Shown here one piece after another: positions 62,615 to 64,000 of a DNA stretch of 64,000 nucleotides. The stretch covers positions 248,001 through 312,000 of the forward strand of contig CAWIOS010000016.1 in NCBI GenBank assembly GCA_963837815.1. The letters run 5' to 3'. The position numbers and the translations under genes are program-made. Source of the stretch: Fen-1273 sp963837815 (lineage in GTDB: Bacteria; Bacteroidota; Ignavibacteria; UBA10030; UBA6906). The notes beneath the pieces are model-generated. The model was not told the DNA's origin. It worked only from the letters and a program-made list of their open reading frames with translations, and did no database searches. Positions within the stretch are counted from its first letter, which is position 1, and each line of letters starts with the position of its first letter.

Positions 62615-64000
62615 TGAAACCCCTTCGTCTCGGCATTCGCCGTCGTTGCCATTCTCTTCCTTGTCGTCCTTGCGGTCTCTCCCCTGAAAGACTACCTGCG
62701 CGAGTGGAAGAAATACCAGAATGGGTATAACCAGCTGGTCGCCCGACTGCCCCGGAGAGTGAAACCGGTGGATATCGGGATCCGCCAGGTCTGGGTCCAG
62801 AAACTCGACAGGGTGGACAGGTGCGTGACCTGCCACCTCGGTGTGAAGGAACCGGCTCTGCACGCGGCCCCCGAACCTTACAGGACCCACCCGCGCATCT
62901 ATCATGACGTGGACGACCTTGGCTGCACGTTCTGTCATGAAGGGCAGGGCGCGGCAACGGAATACCGGGAATCCGTCGGGAACGTGAAGTACTGGGACAG
63001 GCCGATGCTTCCCCGTGCCTATCTGGAAGCGTCATGCGCCAAGTGTCACAGGGAGAACTGATGTCCCCGGTGCCCCTGTCCTCAACCTTGGCCGGAAGCT
63101 CATTCGCGAATCGAACTGTGCAGGATGTCACAGGCTGGAGGGTTACCAGAAACAGTGGATACCTGCTCTCGACGGCATCGGCGAAAAAGTGAACAGGACA
63201 TGGCTCGTCGCCTGGCTGAAGCATCCGAAAGAGTATGCCCCGTCGACGAAGATGCCGGATTTTCTCCTCTCTGATGAAGAAGCGGGAACGCTTGCCGATT
63301 TCCTCCTTTCATTCAAAGCATTTCCCGGTGACGCCGTGCTTGAAGCCCCTCCCTGCGGCACTGAGCTCGGGGGGAGATGCGGAAAAGGGAAAACTGGCGG
63401 AGAGCGGGGCGACGAAGTTCCGTGAAGCCCGTTGCATCAGCTGCCACCCGATAAACGGGAAGGGGGGATACGTGGCTCCCGAACTCGGGAAGATTGCAAG
63501 CAAAGTCGGCGTCGAATGGCTCTACAACTATATCAAACAGCCGAAGCGGCTCCAGCCGGGAGTCCTTATGCCCCGCTACAGGTTCAGCCCGGAGGAACTG
63601 GCGGGCGTTGTTGCGTATATGGAAGGCGAATTCGTAGACTACGACATGGAGAAACCCGCCCCCCACACCCCCGATCCCGGGTTCTATGAAAAGGGGCGGG
63701 CGCTGTTCAAAAAGTACAGCTGCGGGGGCTGTCATACGCTGCAGGGAATAGCCCGCGTGGAGGAAACGGGGCCGGATCTTTCGACGATCGGGGCAAAGAA
63801 ACTCTATGAGATCGACTTCGGGCGTTCGGGGATCGAACAGACGCTCCCCTCGTATCTGAAGACGAAGCTCATGACGCCGCATGTCTTCGGCGAATCGATG
63901 AAAATGCCCCGGTTCGGTTTCCGGGAGGATGAGGCCGAAGCGATTGCCGTCGCGCTTCTGGGGAACACGGAAGACAGAATTCCCCCGGATCTCAAAGTAC
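62614..64000 (+). pseudogene. Membrane-anchored multiheme (at least six) cytochrome c; three apparent indels; runs off the window
   Basis: Repaired, an N-terminal membrane anchor (FAVVAILFLVVLAVSPL) is followed by six CxxCH motifs in order: CVTCH, CTFCH, CAKCH, CAGCH, CISCH, CGGCH. The last unit resembles a mono-heme cytochrome c (YSCGGCHTLQG, distal Met near ESMKMPRF). It would receive electrons from the Rieske protein. Indels: extra C at 62620-62623, extra T at 63059, extra C at 63351-63353. The 3' end lies beyond 64000. Confidence 0.8.

Overview
The window is a GC-rich (about 60%) bacterial chromosome segment. Three large secreted proteins end in type IX secretion (T9SS) sorting domains (NPFNP followed by a GVYFYR-type ending). 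There is also a TonB receptor with a DUF4249-type lipoprotein partner and an L-lysine 6-transaminase. Together these point to the Bacteroidota/Chlorobi (FCB) group. The promoters I can read have E. coli-like TTGA/TATA boxes rather than the -33/-7 pattern of Bacteroidia, so an Ignavibacteria/Chlorobi-like lineage seems most likely; this is an inference. No rRNA, tRNA, phage, insertion sequence or CRISPR array was seen.

Layout. 0-7 kb: lysine transaminase (one apparent indel), a T9SS subtilase, nadE-rsmI and a GH13 amylase-family protein (one apparent indel). 6.7-8.9 kb: groES-groEL with a sigma70-type promoter and a CIRCE operator. 9-14.8 kb: tetR-adaptor-ATPase-ATPase-permease-permease, an exporter operon of the ybhGFSR type. 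14.8-17 kb: a phosphoesterase-like protein, a DUF2461 protein and a hairpin repeat array. 17-21.3 kb (minus): a MacAB-like ABC operon. 21.4-26.5 kb (minus): pepT with an OPT-family peptide transporter and small membrane proteins. 26.9-37.1 kb: FHA, PP2C phosphatase, Ser/Thr kinase, two TPR/CsgG-type proteins, a large T9SS protein and a beta-barrel, apparently one operon, facing an adenylate cyclase-FHA gene. 38-44.6 kb: a BNR-repeat T9SS protein, a TonB receptor and a DUF4249 lipoprotein.

The most unusual locus is 44.6-51.2 kb (minus strand): an SPFH/band-7 membrane protein followed 6 bp later by an 1869-residue protein. By my reading this protein joins a degenerate aminotransferase domain, a complete fold-type I aminotransferase domain, and a C-terminal half that matches phosphoenolpyruvate carboxylase landmarks (HPT, GDxDG, LFE, SD, RxGG) in order and at similar spacing. 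It could convert PEP to aspartate on one chain near the membrane. A palindrome overlaps the -35 box of its promoter. The divergent csp gene has a long leader containing a terminator-like hairpin and is followed by a stack of terminators.

52-64 kb: a sensor kinase and NtrC-type regulator stand before a sigma54-like promoter with an upstream palindrome. An electron-transfer locus follows: receiver protein, heme-c/beta-barrel protein, cupredoxin, an FeS/FAD/NAD(P) oxidoreductase, Rieske protein, cytochrome b, subunit IV and a hexaheme cytochrome c that runs off the window. This part carries about 15 single-base indels and one in-frame stop, against two indels in the preceding 52 kb, while the protein motifs stay intact. 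Poor local sequence quality is the simplest explanation, but real decay cannot be excluded without reads.
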